Shown: piece by piece, positions 33,493 through 41,247 of the stretch
How positions within the stretch are numbered: position 1 is the first letter of the stretch
Layout: each line of letters begins with the position of its first letter
Assembly: GCF_002042965.1 (NCBI RefSeq)
Contig: NZ_MZNT01000003.1
Coordinates: forward strand, 186,001 to 250,000
DNA length: 64,000 nucleotides
From: Paenibacillus sp. 32352
GTDB lineage: Bacteria > Bacillota > Bacilli > Paenibacillales > NBRC-103111
Direction of reading: 5' to 3'
The notes under the pieces: generated by a model
Told to the model about the DNA's origin: nothing
The model's input: the letters and a program-made list of their open reading frames with translations, nothing else
Databases searched by the model: none
Translations under genes and position numbers: made by a program

Positions 33493-34350
33493 GTGAAGGT
33501 TACAGGAAACGCCGGTGGAACGAACAAGAGGCGCCGGTTCGGGGCTACTATAGTTCTGCTTCATATCGTACTCAGCATCGGAGCTGCGGGAATGGTATTT
33601 CCTTTTGTGTGGATGATCGCCACCTCCTTGAAGCTGCCGAAGGACGTATTCTCCTTGCAGCTGATTCCGGAGACGATGACCCTTGATAATTATGCGGCCT
33701 TGTTCGTCCAATCCCCGTTCGCCGGCTGGATGCTGAACAGCCTGATCGTAGCCTGCATAACGACGGCAAGCGTGGCGCTGTTTGATACGGTAGCAGGCTA
33801 TATTCTGGCCCGATTTTCATTTCACGGCAAGCAGGTTATCTTTATCGCCATCTTAAGCACGATGATGGTGCCTACGGAGATGCTGATCATCCCCTGGCAT
33901 ATCGCCTCTGTTCAACTGGATTGGGTAGATACGTATACGGGGATTTTGTTTCCCGGGATCATGTCGGCTTTCGGCATTTTCCTGATGAAGCAATTTATGG
34001 AGCAGGTTCCTCAAGAGCTGCTGGACGCAGCCAGAGTCGATGGTTTGAATGAATGGAGCATCATGGTGCGTATTGCGGTGCCTCTTGTTCGTCCCGCGCT
34101 GGCTGCGTTAGGAATACTTACTTTTTTATCCAGCTGGAACGCTTTTATTTGGCCGCTTATTGTGACCCAGTCGCCCGAACGATTAACCATTCCGGTGGGC
34201 ATTTCCTTCTTCTCGAGCGAACAGAAGGACAGCAGCGGCTGGGCGATGATTATGACAGGAGCAAGTGTCTCGGTGCTTCCGCTAATCGCCGTATTCCTGT
34301 TGTTTCAAAAGCATATTATCCGCGGCATTGCATTAACGGGACTGAAATAG
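33493..34350 (+). CDS. Sugar ABC permease (MalG type), transporter II
   Basis: 285 residues from GTG 33493, nine bases after TAGGGGGT; GTG 33484 is possible. Six membrane segments begin at VLLHIVLSIGAAGMVFPFVW. The EAA loop reads ELLDAARVDGLNEWSIMV followed by RIAVPLVRPAL, and the protein ends with HIIRGIALTGLK, the standard MalG tail. Last gene of the operon; no obvious terminator follows before the riboswitch promoter. Confidence 0.86.
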   Translation: MKVTGNAGGTNKRRRFGATIVLLHIVLSIGAAGMVFPFVWMIATSLKLPKDVFSLQLIPETMTLDNYAALFVQSPFAGWMLNSLIVACITTASVALFDTVAGYILARFSFHGKQVIFIAILSTMMVPTEMLIIPWHIASVQLDWVDTYTGILFPGIMSAFGIFLMKQFMEQVPQELLDAARVDGLNEWSIMVRIAVPLVRPALAALGILTFLSSWNAFIWPLIVTQSPERLTIPVGISFFSSEQKDSSGWAMIMTGASVSVLPLIAVFLLFQKHIIRGIALTGLK

Positions 34351-34520
34351 GTTCTTCACCATTTGGCGGGTACTCATATGAATTTGGCCTCTTTACAAAT
34401 AGCCGGATATAGTAGTAAAGTCATGGAGATACGGTTGGTTCTATAGGAAAACAAGTACTATTTTGCCAGCTTGTATGCTACAATGGATGTAGTTTGGCTA
34501 TATAATCACCATGACAAATC

Positions 34521-34606
34521 GATAATGGCAAACTTGCCGAAAGGCAGGGACGCAAAGCCACAGGCCTAAAGGAGCATTCCTATGGCGGCTGGGTTACCGA
34601 AAACGG
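34521..34606 (+). ncRNA. Cyclic di-GMP-I (GEMM) riboswitch aptamer
   Basis: The ordered conserved elements of the c-di-GMP-I class are all present: GGCAAACTTGCCGAAAGGCA, GGGACGCAAAGCCA, CAGGCCTAAAGGAG, then TATGGCGGCTGGGTTACCGA. TATAAT at 34501-34506 is a likely -10 just upstream. The aptamer is followed by a terminator (34637) and then the cheX-like gene, so c-di-GMP should set its expression. Together these fill the gene-free stretch 34351-34700. Confidence 0.95.
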
Positions 34607-34636
34607 CGCATAGGTTCTAAGTTTTGCAAAAACAAG

Positions 34637-34663
34637 ACTGCCCAATTTCGGGCAGTTTTTTTT
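34637..34663 (+). terminator. Riboswitch expression-platform terminator
   Basis: actgccc (34637-34643) and gggcagt (34650-34656), then a T-run to 34663. It lies 31 nt after the aptamer and 38 nt before the next start codon, as in transcription-terminating GEMM switches. Confidence 0.85.
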
Positions 34664-34700
34664 AATTCTTATAACTTTCTTTGTAAAGGGGCTGTATCAT

Positions 34701-35150
34701 GTGCAAGCAAACTTCGTGAACCCGTTCTTAACTTCATCACTTCATGTCATTGAAACGCTGATCCAAATTAAACCCATTGTCGGGCAGCTTAGTATGAGAA
34801 CGATCCAATACACGGAGGATTACGTTTGGCTCAAAATCGGGATTCTGGGCCAGCTGCAAAAGGATATTATTTTTGGTATTCCCGAGACGGTTGCTTTACG
34901 GATGGTATCCGGGATGATGGGCGGTTATCCCCTCACGCATTTTGATGAGATGTGCCAGAGCGCGGTCGGCGAGCTGGGGAATATGATTAGCGGAAATGCC
35001 AGCACCTTGCTGTTTCAGCAGGGGATCGAAGTCGATATTACACCGCCGAGCCTCATTAATGGAGCTGCCAACCATTGGGGGGGCGAAGTGTTCAGTATTC
35101 CTCTTAGTCTGGAAACCATCGGAGAATTTCATATTTATATTTCCGCATAA
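34701..35150 (+). CDS. cheX: CheX-family chemotaxis phosphatase-like protein
   Basis: 149 residues from GTG 34701 with AAAGGGG nine bases upstream. The key CheC/CheX/FliY motif is in SAVGELGNMISGNAS, carrying the conserved Glu and Asn that attack the aspartyl phosphate of CheY. MRTIQYTEDYVWLKIGI and FSIPLSL fit the CheX fold. CheX dephosphorylates CheY-P. Here it is controlled by a c-di-GMP riboswitch and followed by a histidine kinase gene, not by che genes, so it may act on another response regulator. Confidence 0.8.
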   Translation: MQANFVNPFLTSSLHVIETLIQIKPIVGQLSMRTIQYTEDYVWLKIGILGQLQKDIIFGIPETVALRMVSGMMGGYPLTHFDEMCQSAVGELGNMISGNASTLLFQQGIEVDITPPSLINGAANHWGGEVFSIPLSLETIGEFHIYISA

Positions 35151-35275
35151 TAATGTATACTATTCCTATGAGACAAAATGTATATAAAGTCCTATAGTTT
35201 TGAGCATTGGACTTCCGATCTCTTTATGATATGTTATGTAATATCACACTCCTATATATAGGCGGGTTTTCTTTT

Positions 35276-36385
35276 ATGGATGCAGAGCCTTTGTTAAAGC
35301 ATGTAAGGGATAAGAAGTCACAGGTTATTGAGCAGTGGCAGAAGCTGATGGAGGAGCAGATTTTACGCGGGTATAATGTATCCAATATGATGCGCAGGGG
35401 CGACATCTATTTTGATTATATTACCGATCTTCATATTCCCCCGGAGCAGCATCCGATTCGGCAATTGGTTGACGATTGGTGCGGAAGGTTCGAGGAATTG
35501 GGGCTTCAAATTATTGATATTATTCAATGCTCTCACTCATGGCGCCGCGCCTTGCTGGATGTACTCGGAGATTCGCTGCCGGCAACCTTGTATCACCAAA
35601 TTTGTCTTCGAATCGACGATTTCGAGGGAATCCTATGCAAGCATTATTGGCAGATTACATTGGCTTCAATGATAGAAAAAGATACGGCTATTCACCAGCT
35701 TCACGACGACCGGATGAATCTGATCGGGAAAATGGCCGCCAGCATGGCGCACGAAATTCGCAACCCTTTAACTTCTATTAAAGGGTTTATTAAACTGCTT
35801 CGTTCTAATATCCATTCTCTGCCAAAAGAGAAGATAGACTCCTATTTGGAGTTCATAGAGGATGAATGCAACAATATGCATATGCAGGTGACCGGATTTC
35901 TCAGCTTCTCCAAGAAGCCTATGGTGGAAGAAGAGAAGGAGCCGATCTCCGTCAAGCAGATGCTGGAATACAACCTGTCGTTGCTGCGCCCTCGACTAAT
36001 TAATGAAAATGTCAATCTGTGCGTTAAAATTCCGGAGCATATGACCCTTCGCGTTCAGAGGCTGGGAATCCAACAGGTGCTGAACAATTTGATTAATAAT
36101 GGTATCGATGCGCTCTCTCAAGCGAAGTACGATAAAAAAATGAAGATATCCGCCTTCGAGGACCAGCGTAAAGCCTATATTCACATTACGAATAATGGAC
36201 CTCCTATTCCAGCGGAGCTGGCCAAGTCGCTATTTGTTCCATTTGTTACCAACAAAACAAATGGAACGGGCCTAGGTCTTACGATTTGCAAGCAAATTAT
36301 GCATAAAAATGACGGGGAGATCTCGTTCTCCAGCACGGATAAGGAAACTGTATTTATGCTGACCTTTCCCAAGTCGGCTTCCTGA
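35276..36385 (+). CDS. Soluble sensor histidine kinase (sporulation-kinase-like)
   Basis: 369 residues from ATG 35276 (GGCGGG eight bases upstream); an in-frame TTG at 35207 would add 23 residues. The N-terminal ~170 residues form a helical domain without membrane segments and without a motif I know. Then come HisKA (MAASMAHEIRNPLTSIKGFIK) and HATPase (QQVLNNLINNGIDAL, GTGLGLTICKQIM). The catalytic half resembles Kin-type kinases of the sporulation phosphorelay. It follows the cheX-like gene by 125 nt and may be read from the same riboswitch-controlled transcript. No response regulator gene is adjacent. Confidence 0.82.
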   Translation: MDAEPLLKHVRDKKSQVIEQWQKLMEEQILRGYNVSNMMRRGDIYFDYITDLHIPPEQHPIRQLVDDWCGRFEELGLQIIDIIQCSHSWRRALLDVLGDSLPATLYHQICLRIDDFEGILCKHYWQITLASMIEKDTAIHQLHDDRMNLIGKMAASMAHEIRNPLTSIKGFIKLLRSNIHSLPKEKIDSYLEFIEDECNNMHMQVTGFLSFSKKPMVEEEKEPISVKQMLEYNLSLLRPRLINENVNLCVKIPEHMTLRVQRLGIQQVLNNLINNGIDALSQAKYDKKMKISAFEDQRKAYIHITNNGPPIPAELAKSLFVPFVTNKTNGTGLGLTICKQIMHKNDGEISFSSTDKETVFMLTFPKSAS

Positions 36386-36411
36386 ATAACTGAATCCATA
36401 ATAGAGGAACT

Positions 36412-36438
36412 GCAAGCGATTAAGCTTGCGGTTTTTTT
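36412..36438 (+). terminator. Intrinsic terminator after the soluble kinase
   Basis: gcaagc (36412-36417) and gcttgc (36424-36429) form a 6-bp stem with a 6-nt loop, followed by seven T (36432-36438). Confidence 0.75.
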
Positions 36439-36600
36439 GTATGCACATATACCTGCAATAACTTACCAACGGTTAAATAAGGAGCCGGGAGGGGTTTGTT
36501 CATGCTCCGTTCATATTCGTGGTGTACTTTAATCGAAGAAATCGAATGTGCCCTGCCGTCATTCGTGCGGGCATAACGTGGATGCCGACGCTGATTATGC

Positions 36601-36775
36601 AAGCTTTGCTTCGCAAAGCTAAGCAAATGCTTACGAAGTCAGCTTTGCTTCGCAAAGCTCTGTACCGCTTACGAAGTAAGTTTTGCGCTGCAAAACTAAG
36701 CAAATGCTTACGAAGACAGCTTTGCTCCGCAAAGCTCAGTACCGCTTACGAAGAAAGCTTTGCTCCGCAAAGCTC
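36601..36775 (+). repeat. Array of five tandem hairpin repeats before the RND pump gene
   Basis: Five 19-20-bp palindromes of the form AGCTTTGC-NNN-GCAAAGCT begin at about 36601, 36641, 36679, 36718 and 36756, at 38-40-bp spacing. The linkers alternate between AGCAAATGCTTACGAAG and GTACCGCTTACGAAG, giving a 77-78-bp higher-order unit. The third hairpin reads AGTTTTGC-GCT-GCAAAACT, a change on both arms that keeps pairing. The last hairpin ends 15 bp before the pump start codon. The remainder of the gene-free stretch 36386-36790 holds the kinase terminator and about 160 bp with no clear feature. Confidence 0.9.
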
Positions 36776-36790
36776 TTAGGAGGGAACCCA

Positions 36791-39700
36791 ATGAACAAAC
36801 TGACCAGCTTCTCCATGAAAAATGTAGCTGCGGTGTTCATCATGATAGCCATATTGATGGGCGGAGGCTTGTACTCAGCATCTACATTGAAAGTGGAGAA
36901 CATGCCGGACGTATCCTTTCCGGTAGTCTTGATTTCCACCACCTACCAAGGTCCGCCTAAGGATGTGATGGAAGAGGTCACGAAGCCTATAGAGGATAAG
37001 GTGGCCAATATCGAGGATCTTGATTCGCTGACGTCTACCTCAAGCGATAACGTATCCACCATCATCGTCCAATTCAAGCAAAATGTAGACACGGATAAGA
37101 AGAAGCAGGACTTGGAAAGTCTGGTGCAGGAAGTGAAGCTCCCTGCGACGGCAGATAGACCCAAGGTATCCACCTTCGGCTTTGCTTCGATACCTGCCTA
37201 TTACTTGGCGATCAATGCCGACAACGGCATGAGCCAGACGGAGCTGGATCAGCTCTATGAGGACAAAATCAAGCCAGGCTTTGAAGCGATGCCGGGCATT
37301 GACCATCTGGACTCCATCGGCGCTAGAGAAACGACCATGGATATTCAGCTGGATGCGGATGCATTGAACAGCTTTGGCTTGACCCCGGCGCAAGTGACGG
37401 CCTCGCTGCGCAGCGCTTTGTCCAACGGGCCAATCGGCTCCGTCGAGTTTGACGGCAACACGAAGATGGCGCGGGTCACCGGCAATCTCGACAGCCTGTT
37501 TGGCTTGGAGCAGATGGAGCTGACCACAGGCAGCGGCAGCACGATTACGCTGAAGGAGATCGCCAAGATTAAGGCGGTAACCGATTCTACCTTTAACGCC
37601 CGCCTGGATGGGAAGCCGGCTATCGGCGTTCATTTGTACAAGACGAAGAGCGCGAATGCCGTTGATTTCTCCAACGATACGGACAAGCTGATCGCAGAGT
37701 GGCAGCAATCGATGCCTGGCGTGACCTTCAAAGCCGTATACAACAGTGCGGACGAAGTCAAAGAATCCGTTACCGGCATGCTGAAGGAAGGCATATCCGG
37801 GGCGATGCTCGCCTCCTTGATGATTCTGTTGTTCCTGCGAAATGTTCGTATGACGTTGATCGTACTAGTATCCATCCCGTTGTCCATATTAATTACCTTG
37901 CTCGCGATGTCTCAGCTTAATATTACTCTTAACATCATGACGCTTGGCGGTATGTTCATAGCGGTCGGGCGTGTTGTCGACGACAGTATCGTGGTCATCG
38001 AGAACATATACGCCGCGCTGCAAAAAGCGCATGAGCGCAACGAATCGGTAATCAAGCTTGCAACCAAGCAAGTGTCTATGGCTATCACATCATCCACGCT
38101 GGCAACCGTCGGGGTATTTGCTCCGATCGGGATGGTAAGCGGCATAGCCGGTGAATTTTTCAGACCGTTTGCCATTACGCTCGCCTGCGCCCTGCTTGCA
38201 TCCCTTCTGGTGGCGCTGACGGTGATCCCGATGATGGCCAAGCTGCTGGTGATCCGCGGCGGAAGCATCAAGCATCATGATGAGAACAAGCGTGGTCCGG
38301 TCCAAGCTTTTTATGAAAAAGTGTTGAAATGGAGCCTGACCCACCGGATCAAAACGCTGGTTATCTCAGGCCTTTTGCTGGTCGTCACATTGGCGGCCGT
38401 CATGCCTAATTTGGCCGTCAGCTTTATGCCGAACAGTCAGGCAGAACGCCAAATGTATTTTCAAATCAAGCTGCCTTACGAGACTTCCTTTGAGAGCAAC
38501 GACCAGCAGACGAAGCAGATTGAAGCGATGCTGCGTGAAGCCAAGGACAGCTCGGGCGAACCGCTTTTCACCTATGTTGAGGCTTTGGTTGGCTACGGCG
38601 GCAAAACCGATCAGGTAGCTTATGAATCCGAGGTGTATACCGAGGTGAATGAGAAGGCCGACCCGGACAAAGTGAAGGATGATTACAAAACGTTAATTCT
38701 GAACGAGCTGCCAAAAGGCTCGGAGGTAACTCCCAAGACATTGGCGGGCGGTGGCGGCGGCGTTTCCTCGACCGACTTCTCCTACTCCCTGAAGGGAGAT
38801 GATCAGAAGCAGCTGGAGAACGCATCAGCTATCGTGAAAGAGAAAATGAAGGAATTCCCTGAGCTGACGGAAGTGGAAGACAGCTTGAGCGATTCGAAGA
38901 CGGAAGTCGAAATCAATGTCGATCAGCAAAAAGCCCGTACGTTCGGCTTGAGTGCTTCGACGATACGCGATACGGCACGCAGCTGGATCCAAAAGGATCA
39001 GCTCGGCGATCTTCATTTTGACAATTTGCTGTACAAAACAACGGTCGAGCTAGCCAAAGAGGATAAAAATTCGCTTGATAAAATCGGGAAAATCCCTTTG
39101 AAGGCTTCGAACGGGAATACGGTCTATTTGAATGAAGTAGCTAAAATTACGGAAAAGCAGGCTCCTGCTTCCTTACAGCGCGATAGTCGTGTTCAGGTTG
39201 TGACGATAACCGCCAAAATCAATGATGTGAACAAATCCGGCGTCAGCAACAAGGTATCTGCCGCGTTGAATGCAACGGAACTGCCTGACGGCGTATCCCG
39301 CGAGGTCAAAGGGGTAACCGCCGATATTCAGGAAAGCTTTTCGCAGTTGTTCGTAGCAATGGGTGCCGCTGTCTGTATCGTGTATCTGGTCATGGTGCTT
39401 GCCTTCGGTAACGCCGGTGCGCCGTTTGCGATTCTGTTCTCTCTTCCTTTTGCCGCCATCGGGGGGTTAATAGCGTTATTGTTGACGGGAGAGTCGTTGA
39501 ATATTACATCCTTGATCGGCTTTATGATGCTAATCGGTATCGTAGTTACCAATGCCATAGTGCTTATCGACCGCGCACAGCAGTTAAGAGATGAAGGCTA
39601 CACGGTTCGCCACGCGTTGGTAGAAGCCGGCATGGTGCGGTTAAGACCGATCATTATGACGGCGGGTGCCACTGTCGTTGCGTTGATTCCATTGGCTCTT

Positions 39701-39886
39701 GGTCTGACCAAAGGCACCTTGATTTCCAAAGGCTTGGCTGTCGTGGTCATCGGCGGGCTGACGACTTCAACGATACTGACTCTGGTTGTCGTACCGGTCG
39801 TGTATGAGCTGATTGAAGCCATCAAGAGTAAAGTCGGACAATGGCTGCACCGTAAGCAAAAACCTAATGAAACTATGGATATGTAA
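36791..39886 (+). CDS. RND-superfamily efflux pump (AcrB/SwrC-like)
   Basis: 1031-residue proton-driven exporter of the AcrB/MMPL-like HAE type. The first membrane helix (AAVFIMIAILMGGGLYSA) leads to two large extracytoplasmic loops and 12 membrane segments. The proton-relay pair is visible in GRVVDDSIVVIENI. GFMMLIGIVVTNAIVLIDRA is the matching motif of the second half. ATG 36791 has TAGGAGGG and is chosen over any in-frame start in the repeat array. In Gram-positive bacteria such pumps export lipopeptides or toxic compounds. The adaptor gene follows 14 nt later. Confidence 0.92.
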   Translation: MNKLTSFSMKNVAAVFIMIAILMGGGLYSASTLKVENMPDVSFPVVLISTTYQGPPKDVMEEVTKPIEDKVANIEDLDSLTSTSSDNVSTIIVQFKQNVDTDKKKQDLESLVQEVKLPATADRPKVSTFGFASIPAYYLAINADNGMSQTELDQLYEDKIKPGFEAMPGIDHLDSIGARETTMDIQLDADALNSFGLTPAQVTASLRSALSNGPIGSVEFDGNTKMARVTGNLDSLFGLEQMELTTGSGSTITLKEIAKIKAVTDSTFNARLDGKPAIGVHLYKTKSANAVDFSNDTDKLIAEWQQSMPGVTFKAVYNSADEVKESVTGMLKEGISGAMLASLMILLFLRNVRMTLIVLVSIPLSILITLLAMSQLNITLNIMTLGGMFIAVGRVVDDSIVVIENIYAALQKAHERNESVIKLATKQVSMAITSSTLATVGVFAPIGMVSGIAGEFFRPFAITLACALLASLLVALTVIPMMAKLLVIRGGSIKHHDENKRGPVQAFYEKVLKWSLTHRIKTLVISGLLLVVTLAAVMPNLAVSFMPNSQAERQMYFQIKLPYETSFESNDQQTKQIEAMLREAKDSSGEPLFTYVEALVGYGGKTDQVAYESEVYTEVNEKADPDKVKDDYKTLILNELPKGSEVTPKTLAGGGGGVSSTDFSYSLKGDDQKQLENASAIVKEKMKEFPELTEVEDSLSDSKTEVEINVDQQKARTFGLSASTIRDTARSWIQKDQLGDLHFDNLLYKTTVELAKEDKNSLDKIGKIPLKASNGNTVYLNEVAKITEKQAPASLQRDSRVQVVTITAKINDVNKSGVSNKVSAALNATELPDGVSREVKGVTADIQESFSQLFVAMGAAVCIVYLVMVLAFGNAGAPFAILFSLPFAAIGGLIALLLTGESLNITSLIGFMMLIGIVVTNAIVLIDRAQQLRDEGYTVRHALVEAGMVRLRPIIMTAGATVVALIPLALGLTKGTLISKGLAVVVIGGLTTSTILTLVVVPVVYELIEAIKSKVGQWLHRKQKPNETMDM

Positions 39887-39900
39887 GGGGAGAGGATAGG

Positions 39901-41217
39901 ATGAATCAGCGGAAAAGAAAAAGTCAGTACCGGCGCTTGACGATGACGGCAGGATCGTTTCTTCTTGTCGCTGCGTTGGCTGCCGGCTGCGCATCACCCA
40001 AATCAACGGACACGGTGGCCTCAACGCAATCGGATACCAAATCCGTCAAGGTAGCAGCCGTCACTAAGCAAAGCATGGGGGATCCGAAGGAGCAAATAGC
40101 GGATGTCGTTGCGGCTTCACAGGTGGACGTTAGCCCCAAAGTGGACGGCCAGGTGCTGCAGGTACTGAAAAAACGGGGCGATGTGGTTCAGCAAGGGGAG
40201 GTGATCTTTAAGCTGGACACCAAGGATGCGATCCTTCAAAAGCAAAAAAGCGTGGTAGCTCTGAAAAGTGCGGAGGATGCTTTGCAAAAAACATCGGAGG
40301 ACTTGAACAACAGCCGTACCGAGCTTCAAAACTCGATCACGAAGGCACAGCAGCAGCTGGATAATGTGACGAAGGATTACAATAAAATGCATAACGATTA
40401 TGATGCGGGACTTGTAACGAAGCATCAGCTCGAGCAGAGCGAAATGCAGGTGAACAATGCCCAGCTTGATTTGCAAAATTTGCAGAACAAGTTAGATGCG
40501 ATGGATAAAACGAATGGACTGGCCAGCGCTCAGTCGCAGGTAGATTCGGCAAGAATCAGTATCCAGGACATTGATAACACGCTGGACAATTATGAAGTAA
40601 AAGCTCCGACCAGCGGTGTATTGACGGATTTGAGCATTGAAGAGGGCCAAACCTTAGCACGCGGCAGCAAGGTAGGGCAAGTTCAGCAAATCGACCCGAT
40701 TAAAATTAAGGCCGACTTAAGCGAGACGGCAGCCCAGCTGGCAAGAGGCAAGCAGGAGCTGAGCTTCTATAGCGCGGATAACCCGGGCCGGATCTTGAAG
40801 GGCCGTGTCACTTATTTGGCTGATGTGATGAATTCGCAGACGAAGTCATTTCCTTTGGAGCTGGAAGTGTCAAATACGGACGGGTATTTGAAGCCAGGTA
40901 CCCGCGTCCAGGTTCAGCTGACCACGCAGGAGGAGCAGCAGGTGATTGCTGTGCCTAGCCTGAGCATTGTACGTGAAGGCAGCGACGCCTTTGTATTTTT
41001 GCTCAGAGGAGGACAGGCAGTTAAAACTCCTGTGAAGCTGGGGCGCATTAACGAGACGTACCAGGAAGTGCTGGAAGGCGTGAAGGCTGGCGATGAGCTG
41101 ATCGTTTCCGGGCAGCATCAGCTTAAGGATGGACAGAAGGTTACAGCCGTTAAAGAACAGACTACAGATATGAAAAAGGATACGGCGAACGAACCGGCAA
41201 AAACAACGACACCGTAA
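39901..41217 (+). CDS. RND efflux adaptor lipoprotein (HlyD/MFP family)
   Basis: 438 residues. The signal peptide ends in the lipobox LAAGC, so it is membrane-anchored outside. VSPKVDGQVLQVLKKRGDVVQQGEVIFKLD is the first half of the lipoyl-like domain and VKAPTSGVLTDLSIEEGQTL the second. Between them (about residues 120-215) lies a long coiled-coil hairpin rich in Gln, Asn and Lys. A beta-barrel and membrane-proximal domain follow. It should link the RND pump to its substrates or to the wall. It is cotranscribed with the pump. Confidence 0.9.
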   Translation: MNQRKRKSQYRRLTMTAGSFLLVAALAAGCASPKSTDTVASTQSDTKSVKVAAVTKQSMGDPKEQIADVVAASQVDVSPKVDGQVLQVLKKRGDVVQQGEVIFKLDTKDAILQKQKSVVALKSAEDALQKTSEDLNNSRTELQNSITKAQQQLDNVTKDYNKMHNDYDAGLVTKHQLEQSEMQVNNAQLDLQNLQNKLDAMDKTNGLASAQSQVDSARISIQDIDNTLDNYEVKAPTSGVLTDLSIEEGQTLARGSKVGQVQQIDPIKIKADLSETAAQLARGKQELSFYSADNPGRILKGRVTYLADVMNSQTKSFPLELEVSNTDGYLKPGTRVQVQLTTQEEQQVIAVPSLSIVREGSDAFVFLLRGGQAVKTPVKLGRINETYQEVLEGVKAGDELIVSGQHQLKDGQKVTAVKEQTTDMKKDTANEPAKTTTP

Positions 41218-41247
41218 GGAATGCTAAAAAAGGAGGTTTTTCTCAAT

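Noticed and set aside
36601..36775. CRISPR array
   Set aside because: The spacer positions are themselves repeated and alternate between two conserved linkers; repeats are short palindromes and there are no cas genes.
36683..36790. N-terminal extension of the RND pump through the hairpin array
   Set aside because: Translation is repeat-derived and Lys/Arg-rich; ATG 36791 has a strong ribosome-binding site.
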